A stretch of DNA of 52,424 nt from Zarea fungicola (GCA_900169235.1 FWCC01000412.1:1-52424), one strand, 5' to 3'; shown: positions 21,109 through 34,141, counted from the first letter of the stretch. Program-made: numbers and translations. The notes: generated from the sequence alone by a model not told the origin.

Positions 21109-22955
21109 ATGTCGCATCGCAGAGACCAGGACGATCCTGCCTGGCCGCCGGGCACGGTTCGGCTTGAAGGTGAGAATGAGTCTCCAAGACACTGACACAG
21201 CCACGTGGTTCAGCCCACCATTAACATCTGCTAGATTCATGTCGGCCAAATGAAGTTATACTCCAGCCGCAGCCGTCTCAAGACCCGAACGATCCACTCG
21301 TGAGTTGGTCCATGTCCCTAATTCTTGCTCTACTGACACCATTGCCCAGAATTGGCCCAAGGGCCTCAAGTATCTAAATTTTGGCCTCGCAGCATTCTAT
21401 GCTTTAATGGTCTTTGCATTGTGAGCCAAGAATGGGTAAAGGTTAAAGGGTTGAGCTACTGCTGATGTGAATGCAGACTCGATGTCGCTACCCCGACATG
21501 GGCTCCCATGAACAAGGAGCTTGGCTTCAGCTATGTTATACTCAACGACAGCTATGCCGTCAACTGTGCGGCTCTGGCTCTGGGCGCACCCCTCTTGATC
21601 CCGTTTGCGCTCAAGTACGGTCGGCGACCAGTGTACATCCTCAGCTGTGCCATCCAGTTTGGCGTAGGCATCTGGTCTGCCTATCAGAGAACCGTTGCCG
21701 ATTTAATGATGATTAATATTCTCAGCGGCTTCTTTGGTGCGCTTGCCGAGGTCATTGTTCAGATGACTGTCGCGGACGTCTTTTTTGTCAACCAGCGCGG
21801 GACGATGAACAGCCTCTTCTTCTGGTCCACCAGGGTTGGCGCGCAGTTGGCGCCGCTGGCGGCAGGATATTCCACGGTTTCGCAAGGATGGCGGTGGGTA
21901 TGGTGGTGGATCGTGATTTTCCTGGGCGCTTTGCTCGTTGCCATGATCTTTGGGTATGAGGAGACCAAGTTTATCCCACCCATACTCGTCGGCGTGGCTA
22001 CGGCGGAGGAGGAGACAACTACCAACGATGGAGAGCCAAAAACACTTGAAAAACTAAACTTTGCAAAGACCCCCGACAATGCAGGGACCGAGTTGACAGC
22101 CACGTCGATCGACCCCAGCATACCCAGAAAGACGTACAAGCAGAGGCTGGCTCTTTCAACGTCTTCACCTGGATCCCTGCTCTCCTTCTTCCGCCATGTG
22201 TATCAGCCCTTTCAAATTCTCTTTGGGGTACCTGGAGTATTCTACATGGCGATTGTGTATGGAGGGATGATGATATCGGCCAACATCCTCGCCACCACCG
22301 TGGGCAACTACATGCCCCGGGCACCGTACAATTTTAGTGCAAGTGGAATCGGTATGATGAGTCTCGCCCCATTTACCGGCTCAACCCTCGGAACTCTTCT
22401 CTGCGGTCCTCTGAGTGACTGGTCCATACTACGGCTGGCCAAGCGAAACAGGGGCGTTTACGAGCCGGAAATGCGACTCTGGGTCATGGCTGCCTTTGCG
22501 CCGTTTGTGCCCTTGGGGATGATTATTTTTGGAGTTGGGCTCAGCAAAGGTTGGCCATGGTCAATTATTGCCGTTGGCTGGGGTATGTGTACGTTTGGAA
22601 CAGCGCCAGCAGGAACAATTGCTCTGACTTATATTGCGGATGCATATACAGAGGTAAGTCATCTTCCCCGAGTCTTCGAGTTTAACGCTAAGTTGTGTCT
22701 CGTAAGATTGTGGGTGACGCCATGGTTGGTGTCACATTTACACGTAACTTGTGCTCGACGGTCTTTCTCTTCGCATTGCCAGCCTGGATCGCCAAAGCTG
22801 GATTGCAAAGTGTTTACATTACAATAAGTGTTCTTCTTACCGCTATTCTTCTGGGCAGTGGAATTTTTATTGCGTTTGGAAAGAGGTTCCGGTTCCGGTT
22901 CCGCCACACATATCGGCGTTTTTCGGCGAAGCAGTTTGAACAACGGATGGTGTAA
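21109..22955 (+). CDS. MFS transporter, 12-TM DHA1 type
   Basis: Five exons: 21109-21169, 21235-21299, 21350-21420, 21477-22653 and 22707-22955. The introns are 50-65 bp with GT..AG ends, and all phases agree, giving 540 aa. The N-terminus contains the DPNDPLNWPKGLKY motif typical of fungal drug/polyamine-type DHA1 proteins just before TM1. Further motifs are LKYGRRPVY in loop 2-3 and the central cytoplasmic loop rich in Thr/Glu at about 21960-22150. The C-terminus is basic (FGKRFRFRFRHTYRR). The transported compound is not predictable from sequence. Position between an oxidase and a Zn2Cys6 regulator suggests uptake of the oxidase substrate or efflux of a related compound. Confidence 0.88.
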
Positions 22956-23638
22956 TACAGCTGGCATAAGCAAGATTTCCTATAGTCTGTGCTAGTGAAG
23001 TTGGTTTAAATATATTGAGTTAACCAATACAAAATTATCACCTGCCAATTTTCTGGTGCATACCGCTATCAATGCAGATCACAAGTCCGGCTACCTCGGC
23101 AGAACCAACACTCTGCCATCATGCGGTTTCGTCAAATTATGGGTAAGAGTAGAGTCTTAACATTCAAGGCAGTCGATTTAGTGGGGTAGTGAATAGTTGA
23201 CAATATAACATGAAAATTATTCATGGTTAAACATAGAATTTACTTCTTTCTTCCTAATGTTATCTAGCTTCGATATAGTGAGCACCCACTATAACTAGTT
23301 GGGTGTCACATGGACTCAGAAGCCACTTCCAGTTTCAGCGAACCCACCGATCGCACAACCATTCCAACGTCGACAACCAACAACGGGACGACTGCCATTC
23401 ATAAATTGGCATATCCATCGCCATTTTTTCTGGAGGCGTCCATGTATTAGCCAATCAGCAGTATTCAATCCGTTGCTATCGACTCTATAGATGCAGAGGA
23501 TGTCACCTGCGCAAGCCTGGATTGAGCAACGCGGAGACACTGGCTGAGAGATCCCTTCGACGAGTCAGCGATAAGGACCTTCATCACGCATATAGTACTG
23601 AAATACGAAAATTGTCTTCAATTGATCCTGGCAGAGAA
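22956..23638. other. Spacer between MFS gene and regulator gene
   Basis: No gene supported. The open frame upstream of 23639 has no ATG before that position, so the regulator start could lie in an unrecognised upstream exon. Confidence 0.4.
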
Positions 23639-26000
23639 ATGCTCCACCAAAGTCGCCATAGACGGCGGCAGACGCACCGCGACCCTTCACGAAGAACAGG
23701 TACCCGCGCCCGAACCCAAGCGGCCTGTATCAGTTGTAAGGAGAGGAAGATGAAAGTAGGTAACTTTTCCATCGCAGACTACTACGATATTCATTCAATT
23801 AAAATACTTACTAATTTGCTGCCAGTGCGACGACCAAGTCCCATCATGCGCCAACTGCGACCGGCTTGAGCTGGGTACCTAACAAGAATCCAAGAAATCT
23901 CCTTCACGCCTAATGCTGATTTGTCTTTAGCCTGCCTTATCGAGGACCCCGCCACAAAACGCCAGATCCCAAGGAACTATTTGGAGACTCTGGAAAAGCG
24001 AGTCGATTTTCTGCAAGGCCTGCTGCAGCAACAAGGGCAGCCGATTCAGTCACACGTCTCGCCCGGGGAGCCAGACCTTTCGCGTGCTCACCGTCTTAAC
24101 CCTGAGGAGATTGCCTATGCATCTCGCACTGCGAGTAATCAAGATGGAAATGACGACAGCACCGATCTCGTCTCCAAAGCCGGAGTGCTGAGCCTCCATG
24201 CGTCTGGTGCAGAGCCGCATTACTTTGGCGCATCGTCCATGTTCTCCTTTTCTCGGATCATGCATTCCTGTGTGCGCCAAGGCCTAAATGAAGGACCTAG
24301 CGGTGACTCCAATTCTCTCCTAGACGACGTGAATGCTTCATCTATCGGCCCATGCCAGTTGCCAAGCTACGATATCGCAATAGCACTCAGCAACGCCTTT
24401 TTCGACAATGTCCATATGCAGTATCCCTTCTTGCATGAACCCACCTTTCGCAAATGGGAGAAGAACGCGCTTGTGCCTGATTCAAGGACAACCAACCCAA
24501 CTGAACTCTTTTTTGTCAACATGGCAAGTCACGCTATTGAAGTACCCCAGACTGTTACACTGCGCTAAGCTAACAAACTCAGGTGTATTCAATTGGCGCA
24601 TTGCTAAAATACAGCTCTAAATCTTTACCCCAGGTACAATCAAGTCGTGGACCACGCTTTAGTTGCACTGACTAACTACTGACCATCTTCTAGCAACTCT
24701 ACCTCTCTGCTCTTTTGTACATCGACCATGTACTAGCTCAGAAAAACCTCGTATCTATACAAGCACTGCTTTGTTGTGCATTATACTCCCTCAGATCATC
24801 AATAGGTCCATCCGTATGGTAAGAACTATTGAAACTGGAAATTGTGTATATGGATTGCTAACAAGATGCAGGAGCCTCTCAGGGCTGGCGTTGCGCCAAT
24901 GTATTGAGCTCGGCTATCACTGCAACGTAAAGAGACCAAGTCTACAAGCAAACATTTTGCAACTGGAGCTGCGGAAGAGGGCTTTTTGGTGTGCATACCA
25001 GATGGATTGTGCATCGGCTGTCAACATTGGACTTCCTTTATGCCTGCCAATTCAGGAGATTGACACAGAGGTAAGTCTCAAAATGCAAAACAACCAGGGC
25101 TGCATTAAAAGTGACTTTCTATTTTAGTTTCCTTTAGATATTGACGACTCATGCATCTCGGAAGCTGGCATTCAAGGCCTGCCGCGCCGGTCGGCAAACG
25201 ACCCCATAACTTCCGTATCCCACGCGCTGCACCAATTTCGCCTTCGCTGTATCTGGGCGCGGATATACACATCCCTGTACTCAAATGCAGCCAGTAAAAC
25301 ACACACCAAGGAAAGCTACAAGACTCAAACAGAGTCGCTGCGTCGCGAGCTCAATGACTGGATGGCGGCGACCCCTCCCGAACCACGGCGGTCTTCCGTG
25401 CCGCTAACCGTCTTTGCAAGTTTGGATGAGTACAAGTCCACCTATAGCGAAGCACTTCTCCTTTTATATCGCGGACAATTGACTAGCAAGGACGCCGCCG
25501 AGGACTCTGTTTTCCTGGAATGCATGCAGGCCGCCAGCGACATCTGCCAGGCCTCCAAGCGTCTCTACATCGGGAAGCCAATCAACTATACCTGGTCGTC
25601 TCTCCACGTCATTTTCCTCGCGGGCCTTACGAGCGTGCACTGTCTGTGGTCTTCACCGGCCGTTCGGCAGACGGTGCGCATCGATACCGTGAGCAACACG
25701 TTTACCACCTGCACCATGCTGCTGGCCATAATCGCGGAGCGCTGGGAGCGCGCGGCACCGTACCGTGATTTATTCGAGGCACTTGCGTCGCGTGCCATGG
25801 CCATGCTGGTGGACCAGGATCGTGAAAGGACGGCTGCGGGCGGGGTGTTGGCCGCCGAGAATGACACGGCCACGACGAGCATGGACGACCTCACCCAGTG
25901 GGCAGCCCAGATCGCCGATGGCGGCATGTACGATGACGACTTTAGCAATCTTTTAAATGGGCTTATTGGGGATTTTGGCGCAGACAGTTACGGATTTTAA
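23639..26000 (+). CDS. Zn2Cys6 transcription factor with fungal-specific regulatory domain
   Basis: Seven exons: 23639-23755, 23826-23874, 23931-24523, 24583-24633, 24695-24816, 24872-25070 and 25128-26000. All phases agree, giving 667 aa. The zinc cluster spans the first introns, with cysteines at residues 30, 33, 40, 47, 50 and 57 (CX2CX6CX6CX2CX6C) and basic KERKMK between the second and third. A linker and a short coiled-coil-like heptad region (LETLEKRVDFLQGLLQQQ) follow and would support dimerisation. The middle domain includes LALRQCIELGYH and ELRKRAFWCAYQMD, the signature of the fungal_trans domain. Intron 3 begins GCAAGT, a GC..AG intron. The start is the first ATG in frame; an upstream exon is possible. 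It probably controls the adjacent transporter and oxidase. Confidence 0.88.
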
Positions 26001-27394
26001 CGGCAACGGGACAGCCACGGCCTCGGAAGCGCAGACAGCTCAGGGTTTGGTTTGTTGCTTCGGCTACAATACACGATATCAAGAGGCCGGAGTTGTAGTC
26101 ATGCGAGCCGAAAGCAGCATTATTTTAGTCTCGAAAGAAATAAGACCAAAGCACGGAAATACATGATGGCTTCCCTTGGGCCTTTGTCAACGCTAGTCAG
26201 CCGCCCACGGAGATTGTGCAGAATCCCACGCAGCATCAGCAGCCTTCTGCCCGCCGAGTCATTCAACCGGCCAACCGGCAAGGAAGTCGGCCGTTCCTGA
26301 CAAGACGCGGGCATCGGGTTCCACACCAGCAAGCCCACAGCTACAGGAGCTTCCGCCCAGCTTAGGTTCAGGGCTGACCATCTCATTGTACTTGGACTCG
26401 AATTTATTTGCACTTTGAACAAGGCAGTCCTAATAAGACTCTGCTTCATTTTACCAGACAAGGCTCAAAACAAGCTGTCAAGCCCGCGAATCGTATGAGT
26501 GGCAGCTGATCATACTCAGTCCAACTAACACAAGAACCTGTTTAGGTACTAATTTGACATAATTATATTTGCTCTGTCTAAAATATTATTTATAGTCCAG
26601 ACTCATAACGGTTGTGTAATCCCTTGTACAAACATACTGGGGGCCTTGCAGCAGGAGACCAGGTTCCAGTTCGGCACGTCGGCCGCTCGACGGCCGACCA
26701 GGCCAATGCTAACTCAGTGAAATTTCCAATTCAAGTAAATAACTAGCTTTGACATTGGTCAGCAGAAAATCGCAGAAGCTGATAGGAGGATAATTTGCCC
26801 GCTGGCGTGGCTAACATGCGGCCGATACCGTTCAACCCCCACTACAAATCCCACTGCGATTTCTCTGCCTATCCACAGTGCCAATATAAAAAGAGACAAC
26901 TTGACGAGAAACAGGCAGCAGCCTCTCGACTATGTTTCATGCATTGAGAAACAAACTAAGACTGCATTTGCATGACTCGTACTTTGTTTGCCTGGCGGCT
27001 GACTTGACGCGTCAGGTAGAGTATACGGAGAGCACATTCTCGAATTTGCAACTCCGGCTACTCCTTGGTCATCTCTGTCAGTACTGTTTCTTATTCATTC
27101 TGTGAATTCAATCACTGTATAATTCCATGTGCGGTCTTTCTATTTTTCTACTAGGCTTGAAAACCAGCATAGTGCAAATGCTTATACAGCATCACAAAAA
27201 GAGCAACAGTGCGCCATACGCCACGTCCGTCAAAGCATCGGAGCTACTGGGTTTTAAAACTTGCCATCTCCTTAGCCCACATGTCAGCTTACGAATCCAT
27301 GATCAGAGTCTGTCCCATAAACGCCGTTGCACTACTCTATGCTCTTCAACGGCAAAGAGAGGATGAAACCGCTTGGTGGGGGAATAGAAACTGG
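26001..27394. other. Spacer, no gene seen
   Basis: Includes a GC-rich segment just after the regulator gene and an AT-rich one near 26500-26640. Short frames near 26120-26461 and 27127-27478 lack any supporting feature. Confidence 0.5.
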
Positions 27395-27402
27395 TATAAA
27401 AG
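27395..27402 (+). promoter_or_regulatory. TATA box of secreted-protein gene
   Basis: TATAAAAG, 105 bases upstream of the ATG at 27500. Confidence 0.55.
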
Positions 27403-27499
27403 GCAGACCTGCCGTACATATTGCCAAGATTCCTTACCGGCAACTCACAGGACGCCTTTAGCAACAAGAACTTTGTAGCCGACTCGACTATTACACAAA

Positions 27500-28117
27500 A
27501 TGAAATTCTGCGCCCTTCTGTCACTCGCTACTCTCGGTACTGCGGCCGCTCTCGCCGTCCGCGAGCCAGATTCGTCCAAGCATCTTGATCTGCCTGACCT
27601 TTCGACCCTAGCGCTTTTCCCACCTCCCGCTCGCCACAGCGTCAAGAACGAGACGGGACTTGCGCATCCACGCGACGTAGAGACCCACTCCGGGCTGAGG
27701 CAAGACTTTATTTACAGGCTTGGTGGCTGGGTCTTTACCATTGGCCAATACAACCTCAACGACTACCAGAATGTGAATGGATGGGTGCTGCCCACCAACG
27801 GCATTGATATTGACTATCTTGCCGGTCAGGTGGCCGACGCGATCCGGGCCCATACGGGCACGGGAGATCTCGACGGCAACGTCGGCGGTGGTTGGTCCTA
27901 CTTCATCTCGCTCGCGCAAAACTATCAATTCCAAAATATCCCTTACTCTGTTCTGTGGGGGACAATCACCCTTGCCATTCAGTGCGCCAACGATTGGATT
28001 ACATGGGAGAATGCTGTTTATTTTCAGACGGTCGACACCAATGGCATTCCCATTTTCGTGCTCGAAATCTGGCCTACTGTTCATGGAGCGATGACTTCAA
28101 TTCATGACGAGTTTTAA
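27500..28117 (+). CDS. Secreted protein of unknown family
   Basis: Intronless frame of 205 aa. The signal peptide is MKFCALLSLATLGTAAALA, followed by a propeptide-like region to about residue 65 with an N-glycosylation site (KNETG). The mature domain is glycine- and aromatic-rich (GGWVFTIGQYNLNDYQ, VGGGWSYFISLAQNYQ, IQCANDWITWENAVYF) and has one cysteine besides that of the signal. The beta-strand-like alternation suggests a small extracellular beta fold. I do not recognise a family. A TATA box lies 105 bp upstream and a CT-rich tract follows the stop at about 28119-28170. Confidence 0.68.
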   Translation: MKFCALLSLATLGTAAALAVREPDSSKHLDLPDLSTLALFPPPARHSVKNETGLAHPRDVETHSGLRQDFIYRLGGWVFTIGQYNLNDYQNVNGWVLPTNGIDIDYLAGQVADAIRAHTGTGDLDGNVGGGWSYFISLAQNYQFQNIPYSVLWGTITLAIQCANDWITWENAVYFQTVDTNGIPIFVLEIWPTVHGAMTSIHDEF

Positions 28118-29264
28118 ATCGTCTCTCTCTCTGTCTCTCGTTGTCTCTCTTCTCCATTTCTCTTTTTTTTCTGGAAATAACATTGGTAAGAAGGAGAAGT
28201 CACTTGTTACAAAAAGTGCCGATAAGGCACAGTACTACCAAATGAGGAACAGTTTTACAAGGTTAATTTACCTTTATACAAACGAATTGCTAATTAGACT
28301 GTATTTTACTTATCATTTATTTTATTCACTAGTTGATTACCATTTAAGCAATTAGTATACTCTTGGTCCACATTTGAACATGTGTGGTTACAAGGGTGCA
28401 AGGAAAGACCGAAAGAACAAGCACAAATACCAGAATAGTAATCTGTAATGCGAATCGGCATTACTGCCGGACCCTGGAAATGCTCGTAAATATGATACTT
28501 TTCATGCAGTGTATAAAAATAGTGTAATTAGTGCGTTAATTGGCTAATTGAGACTTTATCTTCAACGTTGCTGAAGCTAGACCACTCTAGTTATTATTGT
28601 TGTCTAAAGATTGTGAAAATTTTGTTCGCCTGCACCTAGCCTTGGTTTTCGCTGTCCCAATTTGGAAGCATCTTTCGCCGTTACTCCAGATGCAATCCGT
28701 CGTGATTTTGTAGCTTGCAATAGCTTCTTGAACCAGATTAAAATATCTTTCATTGCAGTTAATTTACTGCTATATACCCACTCATTTCCTGTAGGCACTG
28801 TTCCTCCTTGGCGACGCCGTCACCGATGCATTGGCGCCGCCGTACAGATGCGCTGCTTCGCTGTCTTCGGCTGCTGCTGCCCAGTTTCAAGTTGCTGAGC
28901 GCCCGCTCAAAGTAGCGATGACATACTCTAATAACGATGTATATAGTTCTGCAGCGGCGCTCGAATACAACCACAAGCCTATACTATAGAAGAATAATGA
29001 ATAGACTTTTTGGTACTCTTGTAGTCCGTGTCCATACAATGCGCGTTGCTTTAACCATTCATAACTGCGACACGAGGAGGCATCACGTGAGTATATTTCA
29101 GCCTGGGCAGAGATTGGGCAGCAGGCTCGCCAAGATCCTATGTCGCGGTTGAAAAACCTTTGTTGTACTTCAACTCTCACGCAGCACCATTCAACTTGCT
29201 CCAGTTCTCTACTCGCAAATCAATTCTGCTGGTACGCTAATATTTTGTGGGATCCGCGATCAAT
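28118..29264. other. Spacer before the NLR gene
   Basis: Starts with a pyrimidine-rich tract (28119-28170), then an AT-rich segment to about 28600. The frames at 28604-28974 have no recognisable features. The last part is presumably the NLR promoter. Confidence 0.45.
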
Positions 29265-32200
29265 ATGTCGGCTCCACTTGTTAAATTACTTTCAATCGGT
29301 CCGTATCCATTTGAGACTCGGGGTTTTTAGGTAGTGTCAGTGTTTGTACAGTGTCTAATATTCGCTCTGGCAGACGGAGGCGGCATCCGTGGACTCTCGG
29401 CTCTTGTTTGTTTGGAGCAATTGATAGATGCTGCCAACATACATCGTCAAAGATACAAGCTAGAGCCACTTGAGCCTTGGCAGATGTTCGACATGATTGG
29501 CGGAACAAGCACCGGCGGGTATGTCTGAAGCCCAGCTTTTTGCGAGGACCTACTAAGTTGTGCTATTATTAGGCTCATAGCAATCATGCTGGGTCGCCTA
29601 CGAATGCCCATCCAGAAGTGCAAGGAGGCTTATCTTAATCTAGCTACCGAGGCTTTTACACCCAAAAACTTTGTCTCGCGCGCTATGGGGGCATCAAAAC
29701 TGGGACCAAAGTACAAGACGGCCCCCCTCGAGGCCAAGATCAAGTCCATTATTGGGGCAGAATGGGAGACAATGCTGCTGAGGGACGATGACCCGCAGTG
29801 CAAAGTGTCAGTAATACACACTCAATTCCTTGCCATTTTCCTAAAGCAACCAACTCTAAGCTAACTCCTCTCAGTTTTGTTGTCGCTCATATACAAAACA
29901 TCAATATGCCAGCCACCTTGCGAAGCTACCGCAACCCCATCAAACCGAAGGGCAGGTATGTGTAGGCACCTCTAGATCCACCAGCGACCAGTGTGACTAA
30001 TGAATAATTCCTCCAAGTTTTGAGGTTATGCGCATCTGGGAAGCATGTCGGGCAACCGCTGCGGCACTAACATTCTTCGAGCCCATAGTTGTTGATGGCA
30101 CAACTTATTCGGATGGTGGATTACTTTATAACAACCCTGTTCAACTTGTTCATGGCGAAGCGAGTGAGTTGTTTGAAGGGCGTGAACAGCTGATTATTAG
30201 CCTTGGCACGGGCACTGGAACCCCGAAGGCATTTGATCCAAACCTACTGAATGTTGCCAAGCTTCTGAGTGACCTTGCGACAGAGACAGAGAAAACTGCC
30301 AATGATTTCTACCGCCGCGACAACGGCAAAGCCGCAAAAGCAGGACAATATTTTCGCTTCAATGTGCCAAGTATGGGCGACATTGGCCTGGATGAGGCCG
30401 CACGACTGCATGAGATTAAGCTTCTGGCAGAGGCCTACCTCGAGGGAGCCGAGCTCGGAGAAAAAGCCAGCACGTGTGCCAAGCGTCTTGGGGAAAGTGA
30501 GTACACTGTCATATCATAGACTTTCCCTGGTGGCATAGAAATGGCTCAAGTAGATTACTCTGGGTAAAAGCCCCAGGTGGAAAAGTCTGGCAGATAGGCT
30601 GACTGGTGGGTGGCGGGTCGGCATTCATAGGATTTGGTAGCAGGCAGGCATCCGTATCGCGATCAAAGACTGACTCCGTTATTTTGCAGACTGTGCCATC
30701 CAAGAGAAATTTATCAGCACGCCAAGTAACTAATCCAAGAACAAGCCACTGTATGCTGAGCCGCTTACTAAACGTCGCACTTCTGGAGAATTCAGTCGAC
30801 AAGACGTGCTGGATTGGTTGTCAGATACGACCTTCGCCGCCGAGCACCAACAATTCCTTGAGAACTGTTATCAAGGAACCGGCACTTGGATTTTTCAAAA
30901 GCCTGAGTTCGTCAAATGGTTGAAAGGGGATATAAAGACACTGTGGTGCCTGGGTAGACGTGAGTTTGCAACCTCGACATTGTTGGTCAAGCCGAACTGA
31001 CCTTTTTTTTCAGGCGGCTCAGGAAAAACAACTCTCATGTAAAAACAACGTCAGCTTTAATCCGGTTCCAATTTTCTCATCTATATCTTAGGTCTATCAT
31101 CTTCGAGCACCTCAAGGACATCCAAACTAAAAACAAGGCGACCATTCATTTGTACATCAGCAGCCAAGACCAGGAACAACAAAGCTTCGCCAGGTTCATT
31201 TCATCTCTTCTGCGTCAACTATCCGAGCAATCTCCTCAGCTGTCTCGGGCAATTGAAGGATGCTATAGCCGTCACTACAAAGCGGGAACTCGGCCATCAC
31301 ATCGAGAATACTGTTCATTGTTCCTAGCCGAAATGGCGCGCTTTGGCAAAGTTTTCATCATTATTGACGGTTTGGATGAATGTCAAAGTCAAGTCCGACT
31401 AGACTTGCTCAAATTAGTCAATGAAGTACTCGAGTGTCACACTGGTGCGCAGCTGCTGACAAGTTCCCGTCTAGTTGATGCGATTGGAGCTTACCTCCAC
31501 AATCCAGTTGAGCTTCATGTAAAAGCCCAAGAGAATGACATCAGGTCCTACATTCAAGGCAGACTTAATGATTTAGATAATCTTTCCCGGCTAATCAAGA
31601 AACATCCAGGCCTGGCAGTAAATATTCGTGACACACTGACTGGTAAGGCAGGTGGAATGTGGGTAGTGGCATTAAATGAGTAACGGCTACAATTACTGAT
31701 CCAGAATCAGGTTTCTCCTACCAAAGCTCCAAATCACCCTATTGGAATCGTCCAAGAAGAGGAGATTAAATGAATTCCTTACACTTCTCTCCAATTTGCC
31801 AACTGTTCTCGATACAATATATGACCGAATATGGCACCAAATTGTGCATCTGGAGGACGAGGATGCGGCGTTGGCAAAGTCGGTCTTGACTTGGGTGTGC
31901 TATGCGAGATATCCCTTGACGATTAGTGCTCTTCAACATGCTCTCTTGGCTGAGAGGACCGACAGTTTAACTTCCATTGATGAAGGTGACCTTGATGATG
32001 CAGACGATATAATCCAGGTATGCAACGGGCTTGTTGTCCTGCACAAGGATACCGGGATTGTTCAGTTCGAGCATTACACAACTCTGGAATTCTTCACTTC
32101 TTTTTTTGATGGAGAGCTGCCGGAGGCACATTCAACCATGGCAAAAGCTTATATCAGATACCTCGCGTTGTGTGACGAGAAGGTGGAGAGTGGAATTGGT

Positions 32201-33913
32201 TTCAGCAGCGACTTAGTCTCCAAATATCCCCTGATCAAACATGCGGCCAGAAACTGGGGAATTCACGTCAAGAAGCATGAATTGCGCATGCAACGGCCAC
32301 TTACACTTGCCCTAAACTTCCTGGCTCGAGAAAGCTTGACGAATGTGGCTGGCCAAATGTTGATCCAGAGCGGAGACGGGAAAACTGACGGGTTCGAATT
32401 CGACGTCAAACCGCGGAGTGGGGTAGTCGGGATGCATTTGGCCTCATTTTTTGGCTTAACTTATACAATGAATCAGTTACTTAACATAAAGTCATGGCAG
32501 ATTAACCTATGCGATGACGAGGGCTGGTCATCCCTTTGGTGGGCTTGTTACGGCCGAGACTGCAACATGGTCGAGTACCTTCTCATGAGAGGAGCGGATG
32601 TTAATCACAAAGATTCAACTGGAGATAGTGTTTTGATATGGGCACTTGGGAGAAGGAATACGACAAAGAATATTGATCATGGGACAATTGTTGGCAGTGA
32701 CTCAATCAACCAGTATTGTGAATTGCTTCTACTCGAGATGGATGACTCACAGAACATGGTATTTCAAGACCAAACACTGCCACTGAAAACCAGCGATGAA
32801 ATAATCGAGGTTCTCATACGGCATTCCGATAACATTGACACTCGTGGCTTCGAAGGTCGAACAGCATTGTCCCGTGCTGCAGAAAATCAACAGTTTGAGA
32901 TCACTGACAGGCTACTCGAACGAGGTTCCAACATTGATTGTGAGGACGACAGCGGTAATACACCATTGCTCTGGGTTCTACAAGCACCACGAAGATTTTG
33001 CAATTTTGAAAACATAAACATTTCCCAAAGAGCTGTTGTGAATCTGGGATTTAACGTCAAAATCATTGTGAAGGATACATCATCCGTCTCGAAGGGCACC
33101 AGCCAGTCGGCGACACAAAATGATCAGATACGGACTGCACTTCGTCTTATTGGCAAGAAAATCGATGCAGTTGATCATCGTGGGAGAGCAGCCCTGTCAC
33201 TTGCTGCTGAAGCTGGACACACTGAGCTAGTGCGGGCCCTGATCAGTGCACATGCTGACCCAAGGATGACAGACAGTGCGGGAAAGACACCATTGAAGTG
33301 GGCTTCAGAGCCTTTCTGCCCACTCGTATGTATGTGCAAAAACATCTCAATCAGCGAGCAATCTCGGGTATTCATAGGCACTGCTGTAGAGTTGCACCCC
33401 AAGACTGCGGGAATAATATTCGAAAACTACCAAGCAATGTTTGCCAGTAATCGAGAAATCATCAGAAATCTTCTTCTAGATGCTGAAGCAGAAATTAAAG
33501 GCATGATCCCTCTTGCTAATGCTACATTCTCGAAGGCAGAGCAGACCGGACTCACCGGAGGGAGTGCTCCATGGTCGCAAATAACACCTAAATTGCCACG
33601 GCTTAATAAGTGCTGGGATGACTTCCGGGACAGAATGTTTCAATGCATTCATATTCGCGAAGCTCTTATAGATAATACGAGGACAGGCTGTGTCTACCCA
33701 AGATCAGATATGAGAAACCACTCGGTCATCTTTGGTGGACTAGCATTTTTCGACATAAGAGTGTATAACTCAGATATATTGGCTGGACTTGCGCTTTCTT
33801 GCGTGGATTCCCCTGAGAAAGGAAAATGGATATTGGGCATTGCTGGAAAAGGAGAAATTAGCGAGGTGAAAAAAGACCCAGGGAAGGAGTACACGGTCTC
33901 GCCGCTCGGATGA
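29265..33913 (+). CDS. Fungal NLR: patatin-like phospholipase, NACHT and ankyrin domains
   Basis: Exons read are 29265-29298, 29374-29518, 29573-29806, 29875-29955, 30018-30496, then (after an unresolved junction) about 30796-30959, 31014-31038, 31092-31658 and 31711-33913. The patatin domain has GGGIRG (residues 13-18), the nucleophile elbow GTSTGG (Ser57) and YSDGG (Asp197), so the catalytic dyad is intact. The NACHT part begins at DVLDWLSDTTF and contains the Walker A GRRGSGKTT, which is split by introns, and a Walker B IIIDGLDEC. From about 32400 ankyrin-like repeats follow, for example WWACYGRDCNMVEYLLMRGA and LSLAAEAGHTELVRALISAH. The final ~150 residues are not recognised. Such proteins act as intracellular non-self sensors in fungi, some triggering regulated cell death. 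The junction at 30497-30795 has a good GTGAGT donor and a TACTAAA branch site before a TTCAG acceptor. I could not find a phase-consistent path between them, so an extra exon or a lesion may be there. Confidence 0.82.
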
Positions 33914-34141
33914 CAGTCAGGACACGAACTGCCAGTATATTATATACACTGCGGCTCGCCATTGAAATGAAGACACACTTCACGAAATGTTTACCGAATT
34001 CCGTCTTTCTACTAATTGAAAGTATTTAGTGAAGAAGTCCTCCTCAGCAACTACTTAGCAATACAATCTAGGTAAATTATGCGCATATTGCTATCTTAGT
34101 AGTGCCTGGTATTATTGATCCCGAGAACTTCCTATTGAACT
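33914..34141. other. 3' flank of the NLR gene
   Basis: AT-rich, nothing coding seen. Confidence 0.4.
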
